Of a DNA stretch of 64,000 bases, positions 32,972 to 43,019 are shown piece by piece. The stretch lies in assembly GCF_963082655.1 (NCBI RefSeq), contig NC_081554.1, positions 124,967,453 to 125,031,452 on the forward strand, given 5' to 3'. The notes under the pieces were generated by a model, which saw only the letters and a program-made list of their open reading frames with translations, ran no database searches and was not told where the DNA came from. Every line of letters begins with the position of its first letter. The stretch's first letter is position 1. Origin of the DNA: Stomoxys calcitrans (lineage: Eukaryota; Arthropoda; Insecta; Diptera; Muscidae). The translations under genes were made by a program, and so were the position numbers.

Positions 32972-33073
32972 CTGCGATCTATAGAATTCATCCAAGTTGT
33001 TGTAGGAGAAGCCGAAATTCTTCCAATTGAATTCGGTGCGGATGATGTTTGATTTCTTGTCACTCAATTTCAT
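32972..33073 (-). CDS. Rolling stone-like protein, first coding exon
   Basis: On the minus strand an ATG at 33073 opens a 34-codon frame beginning MKLSDKK, with FNWKNFGFSYNNLDEFYRSQ at its end. It is followed by a GT donor (CGCAG|GTACAACAG). A short N-terminal exon ending '-FxxSQ' in phase 0, to be joined to 'WQ...', is what the rolling stone (Rost) family shows before its first membrane segment. The rost exon at 52664 indeed starts WQSGEK in phase 0. However, that exon lies upstream on this strand, so the two cannot splice together here. Matching exons are absent between this donor and the left window edge, so the rest lies outside or the order is rearranged. The 5' UTR is A-rich with no upstream ATG near the start. 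I infer the family from this pattern; the exon is too short for certainty. Confidence 0.68.
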
Positions 33074-33266
33074 TATGTGAAAATTTTATGATTAATTTTT
33101 TGTTTTCAAATATTACACAGATTTAGAATTTATTCAAGATATGTTTTTTGCAGTTTGTTTTGGTTTTGGTTTTAGTTTTGTTTCTTTTTTGATATTTATC
33201 AGACAGTGTCAAGTGATTGTTAGGTCACAGAAAACTTTTCTTCTACGGCGTCGTTGCCTTGCGCTG

Positions 33267-33273
33267 ATTTATA
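33267..33273 (-). promoter_or_regulatory. TATA box upstream of the rolling stone-like first exon
   Basis: TATAAAT on the minus strand within GGTCGCTAGGTATAAATCAG, about 195 nt upstream of the ATG at 33073. Initiation near 33240 would give a 5' UTR of roughly 165 nt that is A-rich, as is common for fly leaders. No transcript evidence is available. Confidence 0.45.
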
Positions 33274-34258
33274 CCTAGCGACCGTTCGTACTAAAGATTC
33301 ATTGCGTTCTGAGAAAGATACGAATGCTCACTTGCCTGCCTGGGAGCAATACAAACTTAGAATAAAAAATAAAACAAAACATCAAAATGAAAATAAAAAT
33401 ATAAACAAAATAAAATAAAAATGCATACAAAGCGGTTTTGCCACAACATGAAAATACATAAAAACGACAAGAGGTAGAAAGCAAACCTCGAAACACGCGA
33501 CCCAGTGTGACAGCGAAAGTTTTTAGCACGTTTGCCGCCTTATAAAATGTTCGTTTTACCAGCTGAAGTGTATTATCAATTAATCAATTAATTTGTATTA
33601 AAGTGTCAATTAATAAATCTAATTTTGCATTAAAGCGATTTCAATGGCCCGTCCTTAAAAAGTCATGTTAATCTAATATTGCACTGAGAAAAATAAAATG
33701 CCAGATAATATAACGACACAGTAAAATTTATCTAAAATGAAAAAAAATACATCGAAACCAATGAAAACTACATCGCACACATCAGGAGGCCACTGATGGT
33801 AATTCCTTCAATAATGCTAACCTGACATATGCTGATTTTCCCAGTGGTTCAAACTGAAAACCATCGGCCGAAATTCCGCAACATCTTCTACAATTTGTTG
33901 AACAATTCTGTACCCTACAGCTGTACGGTGTTATAGGATATTAAAACTTTATGAATAATTAATGAATTTGCTTTTTACCAGTGCACCGTGGACGAAATGG
34001 CCAGTGCATAAAATTAAAATCCTAAAATCAAGTAGAGCTATGTGGCTGAAATTCAGCAAGAATGCTTCGTGCTATGCCAGCTTTTTTGAAGGTAAAATTG
34101 ACCAGGTCGGGTTATTTGTTTTTAAGTTGTGACAAAACTTGTTTTTATAAAGGCAGGTCCTCAAACCATGGCTAAAATTTCAGTGTTTTATATTGAAATA
34201 CCTCGTTGGGAGTTAAATCTAGTCTTCGCTTTTATCTTTCAAATCTTAACTATTGTAT
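33274..34258. other. Upstream flank of the first exon
   Basis: Potential promoter-proximal DNA up to about 33550, then AT-rich sequence with no recognised gene or repeat. The 76-codon minus-strand frame at 33529-33299 is Phe/Ile-rich low complexity. Confidence 0.4.
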
Positions 34259-35597
34259 TTTTATACCCTCCACCATAAGATGGGGGGTATACTAATTTCG
34301 TCATTCTGATTGTAACTACTCGAAATATTCGTCTGAGACCCCATAAAGTATATATATTCTTGATCGTCGTGAAATTTTATGTCGATCTAGCCATGTCCGT
34401 CCGTCTGTCCGTCCGTCCGTCTGTCTGTCGAAAGCACGCTAACTTCCGAATAGTAAAGCTAGCCGCTTGAAATTTTGCACAAATACTTCTTATTAGTGTA
34501 GGTCGGTTAGTATTGCAAATGGGCCATATCGGTCCATGCTTTGATATAGCTGCCATATAAACCGATCTTGGGTCTTACTTCTTGAGCCTCTAGAGTGCGC
34601 AATTCTTATCCGATTGGGATGAAATTTTGCACGACGTGTTTTGTTATGATATCCAACAACTGTGCCAAGTTTGGTTCAAATCGGTTTATAACCTGATATA
34701 GCTGCCATATAAACCGATCTTGGATCTTGACTTCTTGAGCCTCTAGAGTGCGCAATTCTTATCCGATTGAAATGAAATTTTGCACGACGTGTTTTGTTAT
34801 GATATCGAACAACTGTGTCAATTATGGTTCAAATCGGTCTATAACCTGATATAGCTGCCCTATAAACTGATCTTGGGTCTTGACTTCTTGGGCCTCTAGA
34901 GTGCGCAATTCTTATCCAATTTGAATGAATTTTGGCACGTAGTATTTTTTTATGATATCCAACAACTGTGCCAAATATGGTTCAAAGCGGTTCATAACCT
35001 GATATAGCTGTCATATAAACAGATCTGGGGATTTGACTTCTTGAGCTTCTACAGGGCGCAATTCCTATCCGATTTGGCTGAAATTTTGCAAGACGTTTTT
35101 TACTGTTACTTTCAACAACTATGTCAAATAAAATACAAGTCGGTTCATAACCTGATTTAGCTGCCATATAAACCGATCGGGGATCTTGACTTCTTGGGCC
35201 TCTAGAGGTCGCAATTATTATCCAATTTGCCTGAAATTTTGTACGACGGATTCTCTTGTGACCATTAACATACGTGTTTATTATGGTCTGAATCGGTCTA
35301 TAGCCCGATACAGCTCCCATATAAATCGATCTCTCTATTTTACTTCTTGAGCCCATAAAGAGCGCAATTCTTTTTTGAATTGGCTGACATTTTACACAGG
35401 TCTCCAACATAAATATAATTTAATTGTGGTCCAAACCGGACCATATCTTAATATCGCTCTAATAGCAGAGCAAATCTTTTCTTTTATCCTTTTTTTGCCT
35501 AAGAAGAGATGCCGGGAAAAGAACTCGACAAATGCGATCCATGGTGGAGGGTATATAAGATTCGGCCCGGCCGAACTTAGCACGCTTTTACTTGTTT
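34259..35597 (+). mobile_element. HINE-like family A, most complete copy
   Basis: Left end TTTATACCCTCCACCATAAG and TATACTAATTTCGTCATTCT, then ATGTCCGTCCGTCTGTCC and GTCGAAAGCACGCTAACTTC. Tandem body units follow: the motif GATATAGCTGCC or its variants recurs at 34543, 34695, 34848, 35001, 35153 and 35307, i.e. every 152-154 bp. The right side has AGAGATGCCGGGAAAAGAAC, then ATCCATGGTGGAGGGTATAT (subterminal inverted repeat), hairpin ATTCGGCCCGGCCGAA and CACGCTTTTACTTGTT. The design of subterminal inverted repeats, ~150-bp tandem core and 3' hairpin matches DINE-1/HINE elements moved by Helentrons; that assignment is inference. No protein is encoded. Confidence 0.92.
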
Positions 35598-35837
35598 TAA
35601 TTAAAATATTTTTTTGCAAGCATTAAGGGCATTTCTTTGTTATATCGAAAAAATAATTCGAATATTCCATAAATACAAATAAAAAAAAATTTGAACGACT
35701 ATAGTTTGATTTTCGTGATCAAAGTGTGATGGCCACTACTCCGCCGCAACCTTACTTGTAGACTCTAACTTAAATCTCCCCAATTCCGTGAGTTTGATGC
35801 TTGAAATCTTTACTTGAATCGATAGTGCGGTCCATAT
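35598..35837. other. Short spacer
   Basis: AT-rich; possibly the 3' non-coding end of the transposase relic that follows, but terminal repeats were not found. Confidence 0.35.
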
Positions 35838-36500
35838 AATTTAATGTTTGAAGATTATTTTATGCAACTGTTGACCGTGACTGCGCCTCAAATGGTCCAT
35901 CCGCATAGTCCAATTTTGACAAACTCTTTCCAACATTTCGGCCGGTATCTCACGAATAAATGCTTCAATGTTGTCTTCGAATGCGTCAACTAAAGCGGGC
36001 CTGTCTGTATAGACATGAGATTTAACATAGCCCCACAAAAAATAGTCTTAAGGCGTTAAATCGCATGATCTAGGGGGCCAATTGACCGGTACCGAATTTA
36101 AAATAAAATGTTCACCGAACTCGCCTCTCAATAAGTCCATTGTTACGCGTGCTTTGTGGCATGAGACATCGTCTTGTTGAAACCACATGTCATTCAAGTC
36201 AAGCACTTAAATTTTGGGCAAAACAAAGTTGGATACCATCTCACGGCAGCGCTCACCATTCACAGTTACGATTCGCATCATCATTGAAGAAGAACGGTCC
36301 AATGATGCCACCAGCCCATAAACCGCACCAAACTGTGACTTTTTCTGGATGCATAGGTAGCTCTTACAATGCTTCTGGCTGATCTTCACTCCAAAGTCGA
36401 TAATTTTGCTTACTTACATACCCATTGAGCTAAAAACAAGCTTCGTCGCTGAACACAATTTGAACTTTGCTTAAGTATCTCAACAGAGTAGGCATTTTGA
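35838..36500 (-). pseudogene. Mariner-type (Tc1/mariner superfamily) transposase, C-terminal two thirds
   Basis: Minus-strand reading from about 36480: VFSDEACF with a stop after it (first catalytic Asp in SDE), LNGYV, NYRLWSEDQPEAL, HPEKVTVWCGLWAGGIIGPF across frame changes, then WFQQDD near 36190 (second catalytic Asp; the family has QQDGA). After MDLLRGEFGEHFI the third motif CDLTP, a stop, DYFLWGYVKSHVYTD begins near 36065. An intact tail of 65 codons ends at 35841 with RRSHGQQLHKIIFKH. Spacing between the second and third Asp is 36 residues, in the mariner range. At least four stops or frameshifts and an absent N-terminus show it is dead. Ends not identified. Confidence 0.85.
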
Positions 36501-36856
36501 TTAAAAAAAATCAATAATTTGCAAGAGTTGTTCGTTTGTAAGACGATTCATGATTAAATTATAGGCGAAACTGAAGATGTTTGACAGTGAAACAAAACAC
36601 GGAACGTGCGTGAGCTGTTTAAACAATAATATCTAAAAAATCACACTTTATATCTACTTCGCCGTATACTTCTGTTACCAACTCCGCTCGTAGACAACTT
36701 TTTCTTATCAATTGGCAACGCTTCATAGCTTGGGTGAATGTTAGCCTTTTGAGTCTTCGTACCGGATTGGAATAAGAGAGTTTGGTGTTATATCAATCAA
36801 TATAAAGATTGATTGTCTGGCTGGTACCAACTCCAATAGATACAATATTAGACGCA
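36501..36856. other. Unannotated spacer
   Basis: Probably includes the decayed 5' end of the transposase relic up to about 36690 on this strand; nothing else recognised. Confidence 0.35.
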
Positions 36857-37405
36857 TTTTTATACCCTCCACCGTAGGATGCGGATATACTTATTTCGTC
36901 ATTCCGTTTGTCACTCATCGAAATATTAATCTGAGACCTAACAAAGTATATATATTCTTGATCGTCTTGACGTTCTAAGTCGATTTAGCTATGTCCGTCC
37001 GTCTGTCTGTATGTCGAGAGCACGCAAACTTTCGAAGGCGTAAAGCTAGGCATATGAAATTTTGCACAAGTACTTCTTCTTGGTGCAGGTCGGTTGGGAT
37101 TGTAAATGGGCCAAATCGGTCCATGTTTTGGTATAGTTACCATATGAACCGATATTGGATGTTGACTTCTTGAGCCTCTAGAGGTCGCAATTCTTTTCCG
37201 ATTTGACTGAAATTTTGAGCGAGGTCTTTCTTATGACTTCCAACAACCGTGTCTTGTATGACCAAATCGGTTCATAACCTGATAAAACTGCCATATAACA
37301 CAATCTGGGATCTTTACTTCTTGATTCCGATTCAGCAGAAATTTTTTGTTTCGTCTTCCAACAACTATGCCAAGTATGGCCTTAATCGGTTTATAGCCAG
37401 GATTT
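36857..37405 (+). mobile_element. HINE-like family A, left part
   Basis: TTTTATACCCTCCACCGTAG, ATACTTATTTCGTCATTCC, GATCGTCTTGACGTTCTAAG, ATGTCCGTCCGTCTGTCTG and about three body units. The hairpin end is missing; it is cut at about 37405 just before a SINE 3' fragment. Confidence 0.85.
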
Positions 37406-37409
37406 TATT

Positions 37410-37505
37410 TCGGGAGGGGTTTCATTGAGGTTAAACTTGAATCGGACTGCACTCATTGATATGTGAGAAGTTTGCCCCTGTTCCTTAGTGGAATGTTCAT
37501 GGGCA
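37410..37505 (+). mobile_element. SINE 3' fragment
   Basis: TTAAACTTGAATCGGACTGC, ATATGTGAGAAGTTTGCCCC and CCTTAGTGGAATGTTCATGG; identical in design to the end of the copy at 11524. Confidence 0.85.
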
Positions 37506-37670
37506 AAATATACATTTTTTTCTCGGAGAATCAGCTTTAGTATTTTGATGACATTTTTTATTTGCGCTCATTTTTGCTTTCAAACTATTTTTATAATTTC
37601 CTCAGGTTATTGTTTGTGTCGGTATATTGGTTTTAAATGACTGACTCCATAAAATTTTATGCAATCAACC

Positions 37671-37974
37671 CCAAGATCGGTTTATATGGCAGCTATATAA
37701 AACATGGACCGATGTGGCCCATTTACAATACCAACTGACCTACACTAATAAGATGTATTTGTGCAAAATTTCAAGGGGCTAGCTTTACTCCTTCGGAAAT
37801 TAGCGTGCTTTCGACAGACAGACGGACGGACATGGCTAGATCGACATAAAATGTCACGACGATCAAGAATATACAATATATACTTTATGGGGTCTCAGAC
37901 GAATATTTCGAGTAGTTACAAACAGAATGACGAAATTAGTATACCCCCCATCCTATGGTGGAGGGTATAAAAAC
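37671..37974 (-). mobile_element. HINE-like family A, end fragment
   Basis: CCCCAAGATCGGTTTATATG of the last body unit, CAGACAGACGGACGGACATG, TAGATCGACATAAAATGTCA, TACTTTATGGGGTCTCAGAC and the terminal TATGGTGGAGGGTATAAAAA. Very similar to the copy at 17623-18905. Confidence 0.9.
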
Positions 37975-38060
37975 TGCAGAAAATGTTTGCTGTTTTATCA
38001 GCAGTTTCTGCTGTTACAGCAAACATTTTTGCTGTTTTTACTAACAAATTTCCATGAGTG
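37975..38060. repeat. Short 'cagcaaacatt' MITE-like fragment
   Basis: GAAAATGTTTGCTGTTTTAT, GCTGTTACAGCAAACATTTT and GCTGTTTTTACTAAC form an inverted repeat directly adjoining the family A end. Related to the larger unit at 12294-12630. Confidence 0.45.
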
Positions 38061-38301
38061 TAGAACTAAAAATTAGAAACACGAAGAGATTTGTACGTTA
38101 TTGCAATTGGAAATATTTTCTTTCTTGCTCCTATAGAAAAAAGTTTGCTGACACAAATTATTTTAACACATTTCCTCACTAAAGGTGGTATTAATTTCGT
38201 GTTTCGCAGTGAAAATTTATATTTTTACGATTACTTTATCTTTGTAATAGAATTTGAAGCAAAAAGACTTTCTGATTTCATTCATTAGTGCATTTCCATT
38301 A

Positions 38302-39193
38302 TCTTATATATATAAAATTGAATTTGTGTTTGTTTGTTTGTTCCGTATAGACATAAAAACGGCTGGACCGATTTCCTTGAAATTTTCATAGATTATGCAG
38401 GTTCATCTGGAAGCAAACATAGGCTATATAATTTTTTGATATCGGGAGGGGGCGGACCCTCCCCCTTACCCCAAAAATACTACACACAAATAAAAGTGGA
38501 CCGATCGGGACAATATGGGATTCAAATGAAAGTTATTCAAGAGTAGAATACGAATTTCATAATAAAAGTTGGTTCTTAGTACCTGGGGGCCGCCCCAGCC
38601 CCAAATCCCCTTAAAATAGGTTTATTTGACGATATTGACAATATGGAACTCAAATGAAAGCTATTCGGGAGTAGATTATGAATATGGTCAGCATGAAGAA
38701 ATATGCTTTATAATTTGTCTACATCGGAAGGGGGCGGACCCTCCCCGTTACCCCAAAAATACCACCCAAAATCACAAGTGGACCGATAAAGACAATATGG
38801 ATATCAAATGAAAGGTATTGAAGAGTAGAATACGAATGTGGCATTAAAAATTGGGTCCAAGTACCCAGGAAGTCGCCAAATATCTAAAAACAGACTAATT
38901 GATCGTAGATATCAATATTGGGCTTAAATGAGTGCTTTCCGATTCATGTTGAGTTTATCAACGATAAGGGACCTTTTTATAGCCGAGTCCGTATGATGTG
39001 CCGCAGTGCGACATCTCTTTGGGAAGAATTTTTTACATGACCATACATGGTATGGTACCTCGCAAATGTCGCCAGCATTAAGAGACATAGGCAACAGTAG
39101 CGCGATATCCACATTCAGGGCGAAATGTCCCCATACTAAATAGATATTAGAGAGTTAAAGAAGGCGGAGCGCAGCGGGCCCTGTCCAGCTAGT
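38302..39193 (+). mobile_element. Non-autonomous Helitron, 892 bp, with nested SINE
   Basis: The 5' end TCTTATATATATAAAATTGA is preceded by A, and the 3' end reads GCGGGCCCTGTCCAGCTAGT followed by T. This fits Helitron insertion between A and T with a 5' TC, a 3' CTAGT (CTAR-type) and a GC-rich segment just before it. The early body has ACGGCTGGACCGATTTCCTT. About three tandem modules with CAATATGGNNNTCAAATGAAAG and GAGTAGAATACGAAT follow, alternating with GGGGGCGGACCCTCCCCC-like blocks. A SINE fragment lies at 38925-39125. No Rep/helicase is encoded. Terminal assignment is from the visible ends only. Confidence 0.75.
38925..39125 (-). mobile_element. SINE body fragment nested in the Helitron
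   Basis: Complement of the SINE body: ACGATAAGGGACCTTTTTAT, ATAGCCGAGTCCGTATG, GCCGCAGTGCGACATCTCTT and GGTACCTCGCAAATGTCGCC. The tRNA-like head is absent. Confidence 0.75.
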
Positions 39194-39769
39194 TTATGAT
39201 AAAATTTTAATAATGTTATGAGTGAGATTTTTGTAGTTTTTCAAAAAAATAATCATGAAAAACATGGATATTTCACAGTGAAACACAAACTTAATACTCA
39301 ATTTTTTGTAGACATGCAGTTGGACTCGTCGGATTTCATTACATAACGAACTTGGGCACACGGAGCAGCAGCGAGAGCAATTGCCGTTGTCTGACGTTGG
39401 AAGCCATTAATTAAACTTCGAAAAGATGCACACAAATGACATGTGTATGCCATGGAAGCTAAGTGGTCGTATAGAAAATAATCCATCACTATAAAGAAGA
39501 CGCATGAGGTGGAAAAGAACAGCTTGTGGTAGTGTCGTGCTTATATCGTAGGGACGTTTTCGCGGTACATTCGATATAAGTACGACCTACCAATGTATGG
39601 CTCTTGAATCCTCCACACCTAATATGGTCCATGAGTTATTCAAATCAAATGACGAAACGCCTGGTTGGTGTGTTTTGTGAGCTCTGGCATTCCTTTTCCA
39701 TTGTTAAAACCTTCGATCACTGAGCTCATCTCGAATGAAAAAAAGCGGAAAAGATTTTCAGACTAACAA
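39194..39769. other. Unassigned region with a dispersed repeat
   Basis: 39600-39745 is a diverged relative of the inverted-repeat arms at 20 kb (CACACCTAATATGGTCCATG, GGTTGGTGTGTTTTGTGAGC, CTCTGGCATTCCTTTTCCAT). A 63-codon minus-strand frame at 39489-39298, less A+T-rich than its flanks, has no domain I recognise. Confidence 0.4.
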
Positions 39770-41000
39770 GCAAAATATTTCATTCAAAGATATATTTTAA
39801 ATAATATTTTTTCTACAGAAAAAATATCAATTAAAATAATAAAACGAGAATTAGGAGAAAATTGATGCAGAATTATATCTTTGAAAAATTTTTGTTAAAT
39901 GTACGTTTTTCGGAAAAATTTTTTAAACAAATTTTTTGGCAAGAAAATTCCTTGAAGATTTTGGCTTAAAGAAACGTTTAATAATTTTTCGTTTCGAACA
40001 ATCACAAAAATTATCTTTGGAGAAAATTACATTGCGATTCGGTCTTTAAAAAATGCATTAACCCATTAACGACGAAAAATGCCCAATAATAGAGCTGCCT
40101 TCGAAAAATTTTAGCTCGAGTTAGGATAGAGGTATCGTAATGAAAATTGAATTGGCGTAAAGTGGACGACTGAAACCAGTTACAACAATTTTCCCCTCAT
40201 GTTTTGGGGGAAAATTGGCTTATCGAAAGTAGGCAAATTTTTATATCCAAAAAATCGAACGAAAAATTTTTCAATATTCTAAGGAAGATTTCTGGAATCC
40301 TTTTTAAAGTCTTGTTGCATTTGATGGTTTCTATAAAAAAATAAATTTGTGGCAATAATCCTACTTCTTTTTACAGCTGCTATTTTATGCCATTAAATCC
40401 AGTTTTCTTCGCTAATGATTTTTGTTGTTGTAGAGGCCTTAGGAAAAAAAAGATTTTTTTCAAATTCTTTAAATTACAGAATTTCATCAAAATCGAACAA
40501 CGGAATCAAGGGTCAGGAGTAACGGGTTAAATCTTTGCCTTTGAAATATTTTTAGGAAAATATTGTTTGGCACAGATAAGCAAAATAAAAAGACGCTAAA
40601 AATATTTAAGCAGAATGTAGTGTCGCAAAATGAAAAGTTTTATTGAAATTTGGGCTTTAAAAAATTATCTCGAGGTTAGGTTGTCTTTAGACAGTAAAAC
40701 TGAATCCTTTAAAATAAATCATTAAAAAGTTTTCTTTTACAAAAAATTTAAAGAAATTCTGTTCTAAAAGATAATTTGTCTTTAGAAAAATTGTATTAAA
40801 ATTTGATTAGAAAAAATGTCACTAGAATTTTGTTTTACTAAGAATTTCATTACAATTTTGTTCTTAAGAAAAAAAAAAATAAAACGTCCCCCTGGCCTCA
40901 GCAAATTTTGTCTTTGTAGAATAGTATAATGAAATTTTGTAATTTTAAAATATTTTATTGGCATTTTTTGTTTAGAATAAATTTAATTTAATTTTTTTCT
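39770..41000 (-). repeat. Long degenerate A+T minisatellite region
   Basis: About 1.2 kb in which phrases such as 'attgaaattttg(t)ctttagaaaaa' recur with heavy drift, the same repeat as at 10.1, 23.5 and 32 kb. Interrupted between about 40060 and 40540 by sequence in which no unit is visible. No gene seen. Confidence 0.45.
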
Positions 41001-41063
41001 TTAGAAAAAATCTTTTGTGGCCCTCGGGCCCGAGGGTTTCATCAATCATTTTATTAAAAACAT

Positions 41064-41160
41064 ACGTCTGCATAGATAAAGAGTCTTAGCCGCGAAAGGC
41101 GAGCGTAGATATAGGAAATGTTCCAACGTTTTATCATCTATCCCGCTTAACTTTTATGCG
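41064..41160 (-). pseudogene. R1-like LINE, 3' scrap
   Basis: GGAAATGTTCCAACGTTTTA and CATCTATCCCG match the C-terminal knuckle region of the element at 41985-42690 (GGAAATGCTCCAACGCTTCA). It is about 95 bp of the same family. Confidence 0.65.
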
Positions 41161-41557
41161 AATCGCTCCAAAAAAAAATCAGCATTTACCGTTTTATAAC
41201 TTCGAAATTGACATAGACGTAAGAGTAAAGCCGCATGTCAATGACTCCTGAAAAGTGCATATTCATAAAAGGTTGTCTTTAAATGATGGACGTACACACG
41301 TGTGATACGAATATGTGAGGAATACTGTCATTTACATATTCATCGACGACATATTCGTTCACAATGTCGCTTTAAATATCATGCATGATTTTCGCGACAA
41401 CTATATGAAAATGTCATCAACTATTTTAATGGGCTGTCGGCTATATGTATTCAACGATTTAACAAGGTCATTAACTCTTATTTTAAGACGTCTTCACGAC
41501 GCGTCCTGCTGGGTTGTTTCGTTGTTGAGGCCGCAACGAGTGATAGTGTAGCTTTTT
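41161..41557. other. Unannotated spacer
   Basis: No recognised feature; a 78-codon frame at 41315-41551 has no motifs. Confidence 0.35.
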
Positions 41558-41983
41558 TCTGTTATAATCCCACCACCAAAGGATGGGGGCATACTTATTT
41601 TGCCATTCCGTTTCCATCGAAATACCCGTTTCTGATCCTAATATGAAAATTTATAATTTTGATCATCGTAAAAATCTAAGACGATTTATCCACATCCGTC
41701 CGTAGGTCTGTCTATTGAAATCACGCTACAGACTTTAAAAAAGCAGATATTGAGCTGAAACTTTAAATAGATTCTTTTTTTGTCCGTAGGAAGATTAAGG
41801 TAGAAGATGTACAATATTGAACTATATCTTAATATGGGCCCTTATATAGACCGATCTGCCGATTTTAAGTCCTAAGCCCATTAAAACCACATTTATTATC
41901 TCTTTTCGTTGAAACTCGGCCCAGTGTTAGGTCCCTCGACATCCGTGTTCAATACTGTCCCGATCGGTCTATATTTGGATATG
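41558..41983 (+). mobile_element. HINE-like family B, left part
   Basis: GTTATAATCCCACCACCAAA, GGATGGGGGCATACTTATTT, TGATCATCGTAAAAATCTAA and ATCACGCTACAGACTTTAAA, then about one and a half body units ending GGTCTATATTTGGATATGG, where an R1-like 3' end begins. Confidence 0.8.
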
Positions 41984-41984
41984 G

Positions 41985-42690
41985 GTTAGGTTAAGTTGAA
42001 AAGAGGGTGCTGATATAAATACGTTCCATGCCACAGTGGACATACACTTACGCCTGTGCTTTCTAAATACTAAAAATTAACCTCGAAAAAAGTTAAAGTT
42101 ACGAATTCCGTGCTACTTACAAAATCCTAAATTGTTCTCCATACCACTCCCCTAAGTTGGTTCATGTTTGGTTTTGTATCCCCATCTAAGTACCGGTGTC
42201 TGTTTGCCGCGAAAGCAGGGCTATAACATAGGAAATGCTCCAACGCTTCATCATCTTCCCCACATGCCCTACACATGCAATCACTTGCCGCACCAATTTT
42301 GCATAAGTACGGTCGTAGTCTTATGTTTCCTCTTATGATACCGAAAGCTATACTCACTCACGATCCGGATCTACCCATAGGATTTTCGCCGTTCTACCGA
42401 CCGTTTCGCTGTTTCACAGTGTTACGTGTTAGTTCGTCGATCACGCCCTAAACTCGGACAGCGTCGACCCGAAAGGCTTCGGGTTAGCCAAGTTTATTAA
42501 CGGCAGTCCTCTAGCATTCACTGCCAAATCGTATGCTCTTTCATACCTCCTATGACCCGGCAACCAAACAATGCGGTTTGTGCCATCCTCAGAGAAGGCC
42601 TTAATCTCCTTCTTGCACTCGACGACTTATCGTAACCTTACCGTCCTGGGCCGAATTACCGCATAAGTGATCGAGTGCGATTTCGTATCG
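41985..42690 (-). pseudogene. R1/LOA/I-group LINE, RNase H tail and C-terminal knuckle
   Basis: Minus strand from about 42690: the distal RNase H region LPGHRRYERAYDLAVNARG in outline, then LANPKPFGSTLSEFRA, a frame change, and an open frame 42357-42127 reading SIAFGIIRGNIRLRPYLCKI. That frame contains the zinc-knuckle-like CRACGEDDEALEHFLCYSPAF (longer than shown in other copies) and RHRYLDGDTKPNMNQLRG. The 3' untranslated region runs to about 41985. It shares its end with the element at 30128-31290 and is better preserved there. 5'-truncated, no RT. Confidence 0.8.
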
Positions 42691-43019
42691 AATGAAGTTT
42701 CAATTCGTATTTAATGGAAGTCATCCCACATGTACATAAATTTGTATGTCAAAGTTTTTTAAGATATCTAGCTGAACCTGGCCCTATCCGCTGCTCCTTC
42801 TTTTAGAATATATTAAACAAAATTATCCTTTGAATATTTATTTTCAACAATTAAAAAGCTTTTAGTGAAATTCCATGCTGCGAAAGTGGTATATGTATGT
42901 CGCTTGATTTAGAGTATAACAATATAAATGCCTTTATCTAAATCCCTTATGATCTTTATTGGTCTATAAATTCGCTCGGAAGGTTTAGAGTCATTTAAGT
43001 TTGGATGTTAGATGTACTA
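42691..43019. other. Unannotated spacer
   Basis: AT-rich; nothing recognised. Confidence 0.35.

Noticed and set aside
32678..33052. 124-codon plus-strand frame
   Set aside because: It is largely the antisense of the rolling stone-like first exon and its intron; the minus-strand reading has start, donor and family features.
34982..35410. 142-codon minus-strand frame with repeated 'SRSQIPRSVYM'-like segments
   Set aside because: Antisense of family A tandem units, no conserved domain; the internal peptide repetition equals the DNA repeat period.
39298..39489. 63-codon minus-strand frame, less A+T-rich than flanks
   Set aside because: Considered as a host exon, but no convincing acceptor or donor and no family recognised.
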